This document shows, piece by piece, positions 28,201 to 36,565 of a stretch of 64,000 bases of DNA. Position 1 is the first letter of the stretch; each line of letters opens with the position of its first letter. Made by a program: the position numbers and the translations under genes. Below the pieces are notes generated by a model, which was not told where the DNA came from, searched no databases, and worked only from the letters and a program-made list of their open reading frames with translations. Source of the DNA: Desulfogranum mediterraneum DSM 13871 (lineage in GTDB: Bacteria; Desulfobacterota; Desulfobulbia; Desulfobulbales; Desulfobulbaceae); the NCBI RefSeq assembly GCF_000429965.1, contig NZ_KE387005.1, forward strand, positions 151,347-215,346. The letters run 5' to 3'.

Positions 28201-28314
28201 GGCTGCGGTATCTGCCAGGGGGCCTGCCCCAAACGGGGCGTCTATATCACCGGCTTCAGTTACGAACAGCTCCTCGCCCAGATCGATGCCGCCCTGGAAC
28301 CCCCGAAACCATGA
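25231..28314 (+). CDS. hdrA: Double HdrA-like flavo-iron-sulfur electron-bifurcation subunit
   Basis: 1027 aa: two HdrA modules in one chain. Module 1 has the FAD site GGGVSGMQAALDLA (19-32), the HdrA-specific Cys segment NDCSMCIIAPKLVECGRHPNI (Cys63, 66, 75), and two inserted clusters (Cys115/118/121/125; Cys162/171/174/178). Module 2 begins near residue 465 (FICHCGSNIAGVVDV), has a second FAD site GGGVSGMTAALNLA (about 607), but lacks the NDCSxC segment. Two ferredoxin clusters end the protein (Cys951/954/957/961; Cys989/992/995/999). HdrA is the flavin bifurcation subunit of heterodisulfide reductase complexes. It lies 105 nt after the HTH-Hdr gene. Confidence 0.92.
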   Translation: MTEAAQAEAEKIGAIMVVGGGVSGMQAALDLANSGFYVHLVERSGAIGGTMAQLDKTFPTNDCSMCIIAPKLVECGRHPNIKILTLAKILDVEGQEGNFTVRVKEYPRWVDPDKCIACGQCADQCPQAVEDRFNGDLAQRKAIYIKYPQAVPLKYQIDPDACLWLNNPGQCGLCARICPADAVNFADREQKQTIQVGAIIMAPGFQPFDPGTSQAWGFGRYPNVITSLQFERLLAPTGPTGGVVTRPSDGRPVRKIAFLQCVGSRDKNRCNNEYCSSVCCMAAIKEAMIAKEQLDQVEITIFHSDMRTHGKDFERFFIQAKVEYDINFVRTKIHGVEPQGNKGNLRLHYVNQQGKQVDQLVDLVILSVGLETPDSTLGLAERMGIHITPDRFASISAFMPVSSSKKGIFTCGAFNGPRDIPQSVIGGSAAAASASQLLAPARHTRTQASCTPHEVPQKANSPRTGVFICHCGSNIAGVVDVDELAAYAATLPDVIHVEQNPFTCAQDTQDYITQQIREKQLNRIVIAACTPQTHEPLFRRTLRAAGINEHLIEMANIRNQNAWVHKNEPARATIKAKDLIRMAVAKIAIQEPLYPLRIPVIPSALIIGGGVSGMTAALNLAGQGFKVDLVEKSTTLGGNALHLYQTWSGEHVPRYLKELQQQISQEPRVAIHFNTTVVASSGQAGHFKTTLRAGNGRKKSVDHGATIITTGGKRYIPSEFGYGQIPNVVASIEFDKLHMHNEIRVTQGKSFVFIQCVGSRNEKRPYCSKSCCTHSIQSAIKLKQEAPERRIYILYREIRTYGQRERIYNQARELGIIFINYELKGPPIIGEEGGRLLVSSRDHVLHRPLEIEADMVILATATLADPGSAELAKLFKLPLNQDGFFQEAHAKLRPVEFNTDGVFVAGLAHYPKPVEESISQALAAASKATTLLARESVELDAITAHVDPEFCDGCGICLEVCPYQAITLLATIDEQGEEHKIIEIDPALCKGCGICQGACPKRGVYITGFSYEQLLAQIDAALEPPKP

Positions 28315-28334
28315 CCCCGTGAGATGAGTCTTCT

Positions 28335-28739
28335 ATGAAGCAGGACCTGAAAATCATCACCTTCTGCTGCAACTGGTGCTCCTACGCCGCTGCAGACCTT
28401 GCCGGAATATCCCGACTGCAATACCCCTGTGCGATTCGGATCATCAGGGTGATGTGCTCGGGCATGGTGCACCCGGAGATGGTGCTCCATGCCCTCAACC
28501 AGGGGGCCGACGGGGTCATGGTTACCGGCTGCAAGCTGGGAGAGTGCCACTACCAGGAGGGCAACCACGCCATGCTCTCCCGCTCCGAGGTCCTGGAGGA
28601 GATCCTGGCTGATTTTGGCTACGAGAAGGAGCGCTTTCAGCTGGTCTGGCTCTCCGCAGCCGAACCGGAGCGGCTGGTTGAAGCCATCTACGAGATGCAT
28701 AACCGTCTGCTTGCCCTGGAGACCGATCCCGGCGATTGA
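28335..28739 (+). CDS. mvhD: MvhD/HdrA-associated [2Fe-2S] electron transfer subunit
   Basis: 134 aa. MvhD family: FCCNWCSYAAAD, RVMCSGMVHPEMVLHAL and VTGCKLGECHYQEGN give the conserved cysteines of the [2Fe-2S] cluster. MvhD passes electrons from a hydrogenase or formate dehydrogenase to HdrA. It starts 20 nt after hdrA, so the HTH-HdrC/D, HdrA and MvhD proteins probably form one soluble complex. The electron donor or acceptor enzyme is not in the window. Confidence 0.93.
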   Translation: MKQDLKIITFCCNWCSYAAADLAGISRLQYPCAIRIIRVMCSGMVHPEMVLHALNQGADGVMVTGCKLGECHYQEGNHAMLSRSEVLEEILADFGYEKERFQLVWLSAAEPERLVEAIYEMHNRLLALETDPGD

Positions 28740-28806
28740 GCCTGCCCAGAGTTCCGGCTGCCGAGACCCTTTCCCCCATAACCGCCTCCAAAGGACAATG
28801 CCCGTG

Positions 28807-29058
28807 ATGACAAAGAAGAGAACAGAACAGTACAGCCCGGTCCGGGTGGAATGCCCCAGCTGCGCCTGTGGCTACGTTGGCCACATGACCGCCGATGAAC
28901 TCAAGGAACGTGCTGCCCATGATGACGTTGAGCTGGCCTGTCCGGTCTGCGGCCTGATCCACCTGAGCCGGGAGGAGATTGATGAGCAGGTCCAGCATCG
29001 GGTGGTGGATTCCCAGCGCTACCGTACCATCCAGCAACAGGCCCAGGCGAACAGCTGA
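28807..29058 (+). CDS. Small zinc-ribbon-like protein after mvhD
   Basis: 83 aa from the ATG at 28807; GTG 28804 and ATG 28798 are in frame, but AAGGA at 28791-28795 is too close to 28798. It has two cysteine pairs plus one (VECPSCACG and ACPVCG), consistent with a zinc ribbon, then a helical tail (SREEIDEQVQHRVV...). Not a family I can name. Its place 67 nt after mvhD on the same strand suggests it belongs to the Hdr operon. Confidence 0.7.
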   Translation: MTKKRTEQYSPVRVECPSCACGYVGHMTADELKERAAHDDVELACPVCGLIHLSREEIDEQVQHRVVDSQRYRTIQQQAQANS

Positions 29059-29208
29059 GAGCGGTCCAGACTCAACCAGAGCCCCAAATTATGCAAACTG
29101 GGCAAACTGTTCCGCATAAAAAAAATCAGTGGTGAAAAACAACGGAACTTGATATAGGGAGGAGAGATTCACCCTATCCTGGCCCCTCCATCGACTGGAA
29201 ACACCGCG

Positions 29209-31587
29209 ATGACTCCCAGATCCTCCGCTGCCCCAACCAAGATGCCGCCTGCCACAGAGACCCTCCAATCCCGTGCCATCCAGATCAAGGGCATGGTCCA
29301 GGGAGTGGGCTTTCGCCCCTATGTCTATCGACTGGCCCATGCCCTTGGCCTGAGCGGCACCGTAGCCAACTCGGGCGACGGGGTAGAGATCATGGCCACC
29401 GGCAGGGCAGCGGCCATGGCGAGCTTTATCCAGCGACTCCCCCGGGAGGCCCCTCCCATGGCCCGGATCAGCTCCCTGAGCGTGACAGAGCGACCGCAGC
29501 AAGACGCCCAGCCACGATTTACCATCATCGCCAGCGCCCACAACCATAAGGCCACGGTCCAGATCACTCCTGATACGGCCACCTGCCCGGATTGCCTGCG
29601 AGAGATCCTTGACCCCTCTGATCGACGCCACGGCTACCCCTTTACCAACTGCACCAACTGCGGCCCCAGGTTTACCATCATCAAAGAGGTCCCCTACGAC
29701 CGCCCCCTGACTTCCATGGCCGCCTTCAGGCAGTGCCGACGCTGTGCAGCAGAGTACAACGACCCCCTGGACCGGCGCTTCCACGCCCAGCCAAACGCTT
29801 GCCCCGAGTGCGGTCCCCAGTTGAGCTGGCACGACCAGCAGGGCCGACTCATCCCTGAAGAGAAGAGTCTCGATGCGGCGGCCCGGGCCCTGGCTGCCGG
29901 CCGGATCCTGGCCATCAAGGGACTGGGCGGCTTCCACCTGGCCGTTGACGCCACCTCCACCGAGGCGGTAGAGCGCCTGCGCCGGGCAAAAAAACGACCT
30001 GACAAGCCCCTGGCCATCATGGTGGCCTCAACAGAGCTCGCCGCCCGCTACTGCCGGATTTCAGCTACGGAACAGACCCTGCTCAACTCGGCCCAGCGCC
30101 CCATCGTCCTCCTGGAAAAAAAAGTACGGTACCCGACGACCGTTCCCCTGGCCGACAACCTGGCCCGAGGACTGGGGGTTCTCGGGGTGATGCTTCCCTA
30201 CACTCCGCTGCACGCCCTGCTGCTGAACAACCCGGCCGCCCCTCCCGCCCTGGTCATGACCAGCGGCAACCTCGGCGGGGAGCCGATCTGTACCGGCAAC
30301 CAGGAGGCCCTGGAGCGCCTCTCCGGTCTGGCCGACCACTTCCTCCTCCACAACCGGGATATCATCACCCGGGTAGACGATTCGGTGGCCCGGGTCATGA
30401 ACCAGCGTCCCCGTCTCCTCCGCAGGGCCCGGGGCTATGCACCGGCCCCCCTGCCCCTGGCTGCTGCCACCGGCGACATCCTGGCCTGCGGCGGCGCGAT
30501 GAAAAACAGCTTCTGCATTGTCCGGGACAACCAGGCCTATCTCAGCCAGCATATCGGCGAGTTGACCTCTCCGGCCTGCCTTGACTTCTACACCCAGAGC
30601 ATCGCTCACCTCCAGGCGGTGCTGGAATGCACCCCGCCGGCCGTGGCCTGCGATCTCCACCCCGACTATGCAAGCAGCCGCCACGCCGCCACCCTCCAAC
30701 TCAAGCCCCACCTTATCCAGCACCACCATGCCCACACCGCAGCAGTGATGGCCGAACATGGCCTCGACAGCCGGGTATTCAGCATCATCCTCGACGGCAC
30801 CGGCCTGGGCCACGACCAGACCATCTTCGGCGGAGAACTGTACCTGGCTGACCGGAGACACTACCAACGTCAGGGACACCTCTCCCTGTTCAGGCTCCCC
30901 GGGGGCGACAAGGCGGCCCAGGAGCCCTGGCGCATGGGCCTGGCACTGCTCCACAGCGCAAACAAACTGAGCTTCGACGCAGAGGAGGAGCTGCCCACAC
31001 CACTGCGGGGCATCCCCAGGGAACATCGCAGAATCCTCGGCCAGATGCTGGAGCGGCGAATCAACAGCCCCCTTTCCTCCAGCTGCGGCCGCCTCTTTGA
31101 CGGCGTGGCCGCAATGCTTGGGCTCTGCCTGGAGGCAAGCTACGAAGGACAGGCAGCCATGACCATGGAGGCACGAGCCGCGCGCTTTGCCGCCGGGCAG
31201 CCCCGGCGGACCGAACAGGCCGATCGCGCCTACCCAGTCGAAATCTCCCCCGGCCCGCCCCCCCTGATGCTGGAAACCGGCTCACTGGTCAACCAGATCC
31301 TGGCCGACCTCGAGGCCTCCCTTTCCCTGGACGAGATCTGTTACCGTTTCCACGGCTGGCTGATCCGCGGATTCTGCCGCCTGCTGGAGCAGGCAAGCCG
31401 GGAGACGGACCCCGAGAGCCCTCGCCAGGTCGTCCTGAGCGGCGGCTGCCTGCAGAACAAGATCCTGCTGGAGGGGTTCACCGCCCGGCTCGGCAGACTT
31501 GGTTTTACGGTGTACAGCGGTGAAGCAGTGCCGGTCAACGACGGCGGCCTCTCCCTGGGGCAGGCCTACATTGCGGCTGCCCCCTAA
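29209..31587 (+). CDS. hypF: Carbamoyltransferase HypF
   Basis: 792 aa, full length. Order: acylphosphatase domain (IKGMVQGVGFRPYVYRLAHALGL), four CxxC zinc-finger pairs (CPDC, CTNC, CRRC, CPEC), a YrdC-like domain (KGLGGFHLAVDATS...KRPDKPLAIM), and a Kae1-like carbamoyltransferase domain (HHHAHTAAVMAEHGL; IILDGTGLG; SGGCLQNKILLE). HypF makes the thiocarbamate on HypE for the CN ligands of [NiFe] hydrogenase. It is first gene of hypFCDEAB. A GGGAGGAGAG ribosome-site-like stretch lies about 40 nt upstream, so the exact start is less certain. Confidence 0.95.
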   Translation: MTPRSSAAPTKMPPATETLQSRAIQIKGMVQGVGFRPYVYRLAHALGLSGTVANSGDGVEIMATGRAAAMASFIQRLPREAPPMARISSLSVTERPQQDAQPRFTIIASAHNHKATVQITPDTATCPDCLREILDPSDRRHGYPFTNCTNCGPRFTIIKEVPYDRPLTSMAAFRQCRRCAAEYNDPLDRRFHAQPNACPECGPQLSWHDQQGRLIPEEKSLDAAARALAAGRILAIKGLGGFHLAVDATSTEAVERLRRAKKRPDKPLAIMVASTELAARYCRISATEQTLLNSAQRPIVLLEKKVRYPTTVPLADNLARGLGVLGVMLPYTPLHALLLNNPAAPPALVMTSGNLGGEPICTGNQEALERLSGLADHFLLHNRDIITRVDDSVARVMNQRPRLLRRARGYAPAPLPLAAATGDILACGGAMKNSFCIVRDNQAYLSQHIGELTSPACLDFYTQSIAHLQAVLECTPPAVACDLHPDYASSRHAATLQLKPHLIQHHHAHTAAVMAEHGLDSRVFSIILDGTGLGHDQTIFGGELYLADRRHYQRQGHLSLFRLPGGDKAAQEPWRMGLALLHSANKLSFDAEEELPTPLRGIPREHRRILGQMLERRINSPLSSSCGRLFDGVAAMLGLCLEASYEGQAAMTMEARAARFAAGQPRRTEQADRAYPVEISPGPPPLMLETGSLVNQILADLEASLSLDEICYRFHGWLIRGFCRLLEQASRETDPESPRQVVLSGGCLQNKILLEGFTARLGRLGFTVYSGEAVPVNDGGLSLGQAYIAAAP

Positions 31588-31669
31588 AAGTATAGACAGA
31601 CCAGCACAACCATGTGTACCATACAGTCCTGCGCCCTTAGCAGGCGCCCCACAACAAAGGATAAGCCCC

Positions 31670-31948
31670 ATGTGTCTCGCAATACCCATGCAAGTAACCG
31701 CCCTCAAGGGCAGTGAAACAGATCCCCTTGCCCCCCTGGTCGCCCTGGTGGAAGCCGACGGCATCCACAGGGAGATCCGCCTGGAGATGGTCGACCGGCT
31801 GCCGGAGATCGGCGAATACGTCATCATCCATGCCGGCTTTGCCATCCACACCCTGAGCGAGGAGGAGGCCCAGATCAACCTCAAGCTGATGCGCAAGATG
31901 GCGGAGGCCCTGGAGGAGGAGGGGCGGCTGCCGGAGCCGAAGCCATGA
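31670..31948 (+). CDS. hypC: Hydrogenase maturation chaperone HypC
   Basis: 92 aa starting MCLAIPMQV, with the essential Cys2 exposed after Met removal. HypC with HypD carries the Fe(CN)2CO unit to the hydrogenase large subunit. The OB-fold part (DYVIIHAGFAIHTLSEEEA-like, here GEYVIIHAGFAIHTL) is intact. It overlaps hypD by 4 nt (ATGA), so the two are translationally coupled. Confidence 0.95.
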   Translation: MCLAIPMQVTALKGSETDPLAPLVALVEADGIHREIRLEMVDRLPEIGEYVIIHAGFAIHTLSEEEAQINLKLMRKMAEALEEEGRLPEPKP

Positions 31949-33027
31949 AGTGTGCGGACGAATTCAAGAGCCGGGATATCACCACCCCCCTGCTCCGCGA
32001 ACTGGCCCACAGCCTACGCAGGCCGGTGCGCATCATGGAGGTCTGCGGCACCCATACCATGTCCATCTTCCGCCATGGCATCCGCTCCCTGCTGCCCGAG
32101 GGTATCACCCTGCTCTCCGGACCAGGCTGCCCGGTCTGCGTTACCCCGGCCAGCCAGATCGACGCCTTTATCGCTGCAGCCGGACTCCCGGATGTGACCG
32201 TTGCCACCTTTGGCGACCTGATCCGGGTTCCCGGAAGCAGAGGCTCACTGGCCACGGCCAGGGCCGAAGGTGCCCGGGTAGAGATCGTCTACTCCCCCAT
32301 GGACGCCCTGAACCTGGCCCAACAGGAACCAGAGAGGAAGGTGGTTTTTCCGGCCATCGGCTTTGAAACCACAGCCCCGGCCATTGCCGCCACCATCCTC
32401 CAGGCAGAGCGACTCGGACTGGACAACTTCTTCATCATCGCTGCCGCCAAGACCATGCCCAGTCCCCTGGAAGTACTGATGTCTGACCCGGAACTCAAGG
32501 TAGACGGCCTGCTCTGCCCCGGCCATGTCAGCGCCATCATCGGCGCCCGGGCCTACCAGCCACTGGCCGACCGCTACCAGCTGAGCTGCGCGGTCGCCGG
32601 CTTTGAACCGGCCGACATCCTGGCCGGCCTGCTCAGCCTGGTCAGGCAGATCAACCAGAAAACCCCCGGGGTGGACAACTGCTATACCCGAGCGGTTCCC
32701 GAGCAGGGTAACCCCAGGGCCCTGCAACTGATCGAGACGGTCTTTGCCCAGGAAGACAGCGAATGGCGGGGATTGGGAGTGATCCCAGAAAGCGGCCTCC
32801 GCCTCAGGGCGGACTACCGCCGCTTCGACGCCATGACAGCGCTGCCCATCACGGTAAAACCGGTAACAGAACCCAAGGGCTGCAGATGCGGTGAGATCCT
32901 CAAAGGTCAACTCCTGCCCCCTGCCTGCCCCCTGTACAAGAAAAGGTGCACCCCCCTGCACCCCATCGGCCCGTGCATGGTCTCCACCGAGGGCACCTGC
33001 GCAGCCTACTATCGCTACAGCGAATAA
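31945..33027 (+). CDS. hypD: Hydrogenase maturation scaffold HypD
   Basis: 360 aa. The conserved elements are all visible: EVCGTHTMSIFRHGI (catalytic Cys), LLSGPGCPVCVTP, AIGFETTAP, and the C-terminal cluster Cys residues (GCRCGEILKGQLLPPACPLYKKRCTP...GPCMVSTEGTC). It builds the Fe(CN)2CO moiety on a [4Fe-4S] protein. Confidence 0.96.
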   Translation: MKCADEFKSRDITTPLLRELAHSLRRPVRIMEVCGTHTMSIFRHGIRSLLPEGITLLSGPGCPVCVTPASQIDAFIAAAGLPDVTVATFGDLIRVPGSRGSLATARAEGARVEIVYSPMDALNLAQQEPERKVVFPAIGFETTAPAIAATILQAERLGLDNFFIIAAAKTMPSPLEVLMSDPELKVDGLLCPGHVSAIIGARAYQPLADRYQLSCAVAGFEPADILAGLLSLVRQINQKTPGVDNCYTRAVPEQGNPRALQLIETVFAQEDSEWRGLGVIPESGLRLRADYRRFDAMTALPITVKPVTEPKGCRCGEILKGQLLPPACPLYKKRCTPLHPIGPCMVSTEGTCAAYYRYSE

Positions 33028-33045
33028 CCTAAAGAGCCCCCGTAC

Positions 33046-34059
33046 ATGACCAACAACAGCGTAACCCTTGATCACGGCAGCGGCGGCCTGGCCAGCCAGA
33101 ACCTGATCAGCGACCTCTTTCTCAAGTACCTGACCAGCCCGGCCCTGAGCCAGCTGGAAGACTGTGCCGTGCTTGACGAATGCACCTGCCGAATCGCCCT
33201 CTCCACAGACAGCTACGTGGTGGATCCGCTCTTTTTCCCGGGGGGCGACATCGGCGAACTGGCCATCAACGGCACCATCAATGACCTGGCCATGCGTGGT
33301 GCCCGGCCCATAGCCCTGAGCCTGGCCCTGATCATCGAAGAGGGATTTTCCCTGGAGCTGCTGGAAGATATCATCCGATCCATTGCCCGGGCCTCCACAG
33401 CCGCGGACGTAGCTGTGGTGACCGGCGATACCAAGGTGGTGCCCAAGGGCAAGGCAGACGGCATCTTTATCAACACCTCGGGTATCGGCACGGTCTCACA
33501 CCTGCACAACATCTCCGGAACCCAGGCCAAGCCAGGGGATGCTGTCATCTCCTCCGGCACCCTGGCGGATCACGGCATCACCATCATGGCTCGCCAGGCC
33601 GGAATCGACATCAGCGGAGACATCCAGAGCGACACCCAACCCCTCCACCAGCTGGTGGCAGCCATCCTGGAACAGGCCCAGGACGGCGTCCATGTGATGC
33701 GGGACCCCACCAGGGGCGGAGTGGCCAGCACCCTCTGCGAGATTGCCCAGGCCTCCAAGGTGGATATTATTCTGGAAGAGGAACTGCTGCCCATCAGGCC
33801 GGCGGTCCGTGTGGCCTGCGAACTGGTCGGCCTGGACCCGCTCTACCTGGCCAACGAGGGAAAATGCCTCGTCATCTGCGACCCCCAACAGGCCGAGACG
33901 ATCGTTAGCACCATGCGCCGACTGGATGCCGGCCGGGATGCCGCCATCATCGGCCGGGTCGCAGCTGGAGACCGCGGCAGGGTCAGCCTGACCACCACCA
34001 TCGGCGGCACCAGACTGCTGGAACCCCTGACCGGGGAGCCCCTGCCCCGAATCTGCTGA
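33046..34059 (+). CDS. hypE: Hydrogenase maturation protein HypE
   Basis: 337 aa, AIR-synthase-like ATPase. It opens LDHGSGGLASQNLI, contains GDTKVVPKGKADGIF and RDPTRGGVASTLCEI, and ends with the required C-terminal PRIC whose Cys is carbamoylated by HypF and dehydrated to thiocyanate. It lies 18 nt downstream of hypD. Confidence 0.96.
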   Translation: MTNNSVTLDHGSGGLASQNLISDLFLKYLTSPALSQLEDCAVLDECTCRIALSTDSYVVDPLFFPGGDIGELAINGTINDLAMRGARPIALSLALIIEEGFSLELLEDIIRSIARASTAADVAVVTGDTKVVPKGKADGIFINTSGIGTVSHLHNISGTQAKPGDAVISSGTLADHGITIMARQAGIDISGDIQSDTQPLHQLVAAILEQAQDGVHVMRDPTRGGVASTLCEIAQASKVDIILEEELLPIRPAVRVACELVGLDPLYLANEGKCLVICDPQQAETIVSTMRRLDAGRDAAIIGRVAAGDRGRVSLTTTIGGTRLLEPLTGEPLPRIC

Positions 34060-34102
34060 GCAAAATCCGGCCAACCTTTACCAGGTACAGAAACCGACCA
34101 TC

Positions 34103-34489
34103 ATGCACGAACTCTCCCTGGCCCAGAGCCTTATCGACCAGCTCCTGGAACTGAGCGACCAGCACCAGATGAAACGGATCAACCGACTGACCGTTATCCT
34201 GGGACCCTTCTCCGGTGTGGTTGCCGACTCCTTTGCCTTTGGCTTCGATGTCCTCAAGAAGGAACAGGCGGCCACCGCCGATGCCCAGCTCATCCTGGAG
34301 ACCCCGGACCCGCAGTACCGCTGCCTCAACTGCGAGACCGTCAACACCAGGACCAGGGCAGCGGCCATCGGTCACCCGCAGACCACCAACCTGGCCGGCA
34401 ACGACTTTACCTGCAGCCACTGCGGCGAGAGTCGACTCTCGCCCCAGGGCGGGACTGAACTTATCTTACAACAACTTGAAATGGAGTAG
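34103..34489 (+). CDS. hypA: Nickel chaperone HypA
   Basis: 128 aa beginning MHELSLAQSL, where His2 binds nickel. It has a zinc site of two pairs, CLNC (residues ~75-78) and CSHC (~104-107), with a longer than usual insert between them (TVNTRTRAAAIGHPQTTNLAG). It delivers Ni to the hydrogenase with HypB, whose gene starts 4 nt after the hypA stop. Confidence 0.94.
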   Translation: MHELSLAQSLIDQLLELSDQHQMKRINRLTVILGPFSGVVADSFAFGFDVLKKEQAATADAQLILETPDPQYRCLNCETVNTRTRAAAIGHPQTTNLAGNDFTCSHCGESRLSPQGGTELILQQLEME

Positions 34490-34493
34490 CACC

Positions 34494-35207
34494 ATGTGTG
34501 ACGTATGCGGCTGTCAGCTACACGACCACCACCAGAGCGATCCAACCATCGTCGAGGTCAACCAGAACCTGCTCAACGCCAACCAGAAGCAGGCAGATTC
34601 CAACAGGCGCCACATCGAGAAGATGGGAGCCATCGCCATCAACCTGATCTCCAGCCCGGGATCAGGCAAGACCACCCTCCTGGAACGGACCATCGATGCC
34701 CTGGGCGACCAGGTACGGATCGGGGTGATCGAGGGGGACATCGAGACCGAACGTGATGCCGACCGTATCCGCGCCAAGGGCGTGCCTGCGGTCCAGCTCA
34801 CCACCGGAGGTGCCTGTCATCTGGACGCCCCCATGGTCCACGGCGGACTCCATGTACTGGAACACCTGACCAAGAACAGCCCCCTGGACCTGATCTTCAT
34901 CGAAAACGTCGGCAACCTGGTCTGCCCGGCCACCTTTGACCTGGGAGAGCATTGCCGGATCATCCTCCTCTCCGTACCTGAAGGCTCGGACAAGCCGGTA
35001 AAATATCCCACCACCTTCAAGGGCGCGGACTGCTTCATGATCACCAAGACCGACCTCCAGGCCCACTTTGACTTCTCTGCCCGGGAGGCCAGGGAAGAGG
35101 CCCTGAAGATCCAGCCTGACCTGGATATCATCGAGCTTTCCGCCACTTCAGGGGACAACTTTGAGCAGTGGATCGACTACCTGCAGCAGCTGCTGGCCGG
35201 CAGATAA
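34494..35207 (+). CDS. hypB: Nickel-inserting GTPase HypB
   Basis: 237 aa from the ATG at 34494. N-terminal Ni site MCDVCGC (Cys2, Cys5, Cys7), then a His-poor linker, the P-loop SSPGSGKTTLL, EGDIETERDADRI, GGACHLDA (metal-binding Cys and His), FIENVGNLVCPA and the base motif ITKTDL. Full-length family member; last gene of the hyp operon. Confidence 0.96.
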   Translation: MCDVCGCQLHDHHQSDPTIVEVNQNLLNANQKQADSNRRHIEKMGAIAINLISSPGSGKTTLLERTIDALGDQVRIGVIEGDIETERDADRIRAKGVPAVQLTTGGACHLDAPMVHGGLHVLEHLTKNSPLDLIFIENVGNLVCPATFDLGEHCRIILLSVPEGSDKPVKYPTTFKGADCFMITKTDLQAHFDFSAREAREEALKIQPDLDIIELSATSGDNFEQWIDYLQQLLAGR

Positions 35208-35234
35208 GCCCCAGCAGGGGCAGCTCCCTGCTGC

Positions 35235-35828
35235 TCAGCCCACGAAGACCATCCCCACCAGGGCAGCCATCGCCACCGGCTCGCCCTGGTCAGCAGGAAC
35301 CTTCCACGTCAGTTCCCAGCCAAGCCGGGCAAATAGGGCCCGGACATCCACCCCCAGAGCCGAGAGAGAGGCTCGAGCCTGGCCGGGAAACCTGCAATCC
35401 ACCCCCTGTTCCAACACCACACAGACCGGATCCTGCGGACAAAACAACTCCTTACAGGAACCAGCGGCCACCGCCTTGAGCCGGGAGAAGCCCAGAACCG
35501 CAGCCCGACGCTCCAACTGCGCCGCCAGCTGATGGCTCTTGCGGGTCTCCTCCAGGCGGCCCTCTCCCTGCAATCCGGCCGCCTCCACATCCAGGCGGAA
35601 GACCAGCACTGCCTGATAAGCGGCCAGGCCGGCCTTAAAGACCTCGGGCTTGGGGGCATGGGGCGGACAGCCCGGGGCCAGGCCATAACTGGGACAACCC
35701 GGCGTTCTGCACATCTCGGCAAAGCGCGCCTCTATCTTCAGCTCGGACGGGGACACCACCACCGCAGCCGCTGCCCCCAGTTTGAGCGCCTCCTGCCTCA
35801 GCCCCTCCAGATCCGCCCCACTCACCAC
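35235..35828 (-). CDS. DUF2284 predicted metal-binding protein
   Basis: 197 aa with a GTG start at 35828, 5 nt behind AGGTGA. The Cys pattern of DUF2284 is present: FAEMCRTPGCPSYGLAPGCPPHAP near the N-terminus and AGSCKELFCPQDPVCVVLEQGVDCRFPGQARASL in the middle, likely ligands for one or two Fe-S clusters or metals. Function unknown; members are common in anaerobes. It is convergent with hypB, 27 nt apart. Confidence 0.85.
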   Translation of the reverse strand: MVSGADLEGLRQEALKLGAAAAVVVSPSELKIEARFAEMCRTPGCPSYGLAPGCPPHAPKPEVFKAGLAAYQAVLVFRLDVEAAGLQGEGRLEETRKSHQLAAQLERRAAVLGFSRLKAVAAGSCKELFCPQDPVCVVLEQGVDCRFPGQARASLSALGVDVRALFARLGWELTWKVPADQGEPVAMAALVGMVFVG

Positions 35829-36425
35829 TGTATCACCTCATAGTTATTGATCATACGGAACAAAACGCCCCCCAACCTTCCGCCATGGTCAGAACAGGGT
35901 TTGATAAAGGCCAGTCCACCCCCTGTCCATTTAATCTGGCCCCAGGAATATTTATCTATGCATACTGTGCATGTTATGCTATATACACAGAGACAGTCAA
36001 CGAGATCCGGAACGATTACCAGGGCAGGGTCGATACCTCTTGGACCAGAGCCGTTATTTCCAGTGACGCTTCTCCAAAATTATCACTCAAAACTCCTTAC
36101 ACCCCCTACCCCCTGCCCTGGTGGTCACCGGTGTTCCTCTCCCCCCTCCCCACATTACTCCCAGAGAACACCTCCAGAGACCAGCACAAAAGTCGGTTTC
36201 AGCCACAGAGAGATACAGACCATACCCAGGTAGAAGATTTCGTGCCCTCCTCATCGAGACCTATCCACAGAGACGAGTCACAGCCAAGGGAAAATGGGCA
36301 AAAAAAAAGCTCGCAACAGAGAAGGGGGTAAATCCCCCTCCATCCTTGCGAGCCCCTGCACACCGCACCTGCCACTACACCGGCACAGCTAGCTGCAAAC
36401 GTCCTGAACTGCATTCAAGATTAAG
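35829..36425. other. Intergenic region, no convincing gene
   Basis: 597 bp between DUF2284 and repeat copy B. Several frames are open, but none has a family-like sequence or ribosome site. Base composition is lower in GC and less ordered than the flanks. Nothing functional was recognised beyond the DUF2284 promoter expected near 35830-35900. Confidence 0.6.
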
Positions 36426-36565
36426 GGTAGCTTGAAAAATGAGATTTTTCGATCAAGGTCAAGGCGCGCGATAAATTTTCCTGCAGGCATATATCTGATA
36501 TTCCGAGGATAAAATTTTGAGTGCAACGCCGAGATTGGAAGAAAAAGCAATTTTTCAAGGTGGCC
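36426..36565 (+). repeat. Dispersed ~141-bp repeat, copy B (subfamily 2)
   Basis: Begins GTAGCTTGAAAAATGAGATT and ends CAATTTTTCAAGGTGGCC. Interior matches copies E and F nearly base for base (GGTCAAGGCGCGCGATAAAT, GATATTCCGAGGATAAAA, CGCCGAGATTGGAAGAAAAA). It directly abuts the stop codon of the Cache-domain gene on the other strand. Confidence 0.92.
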
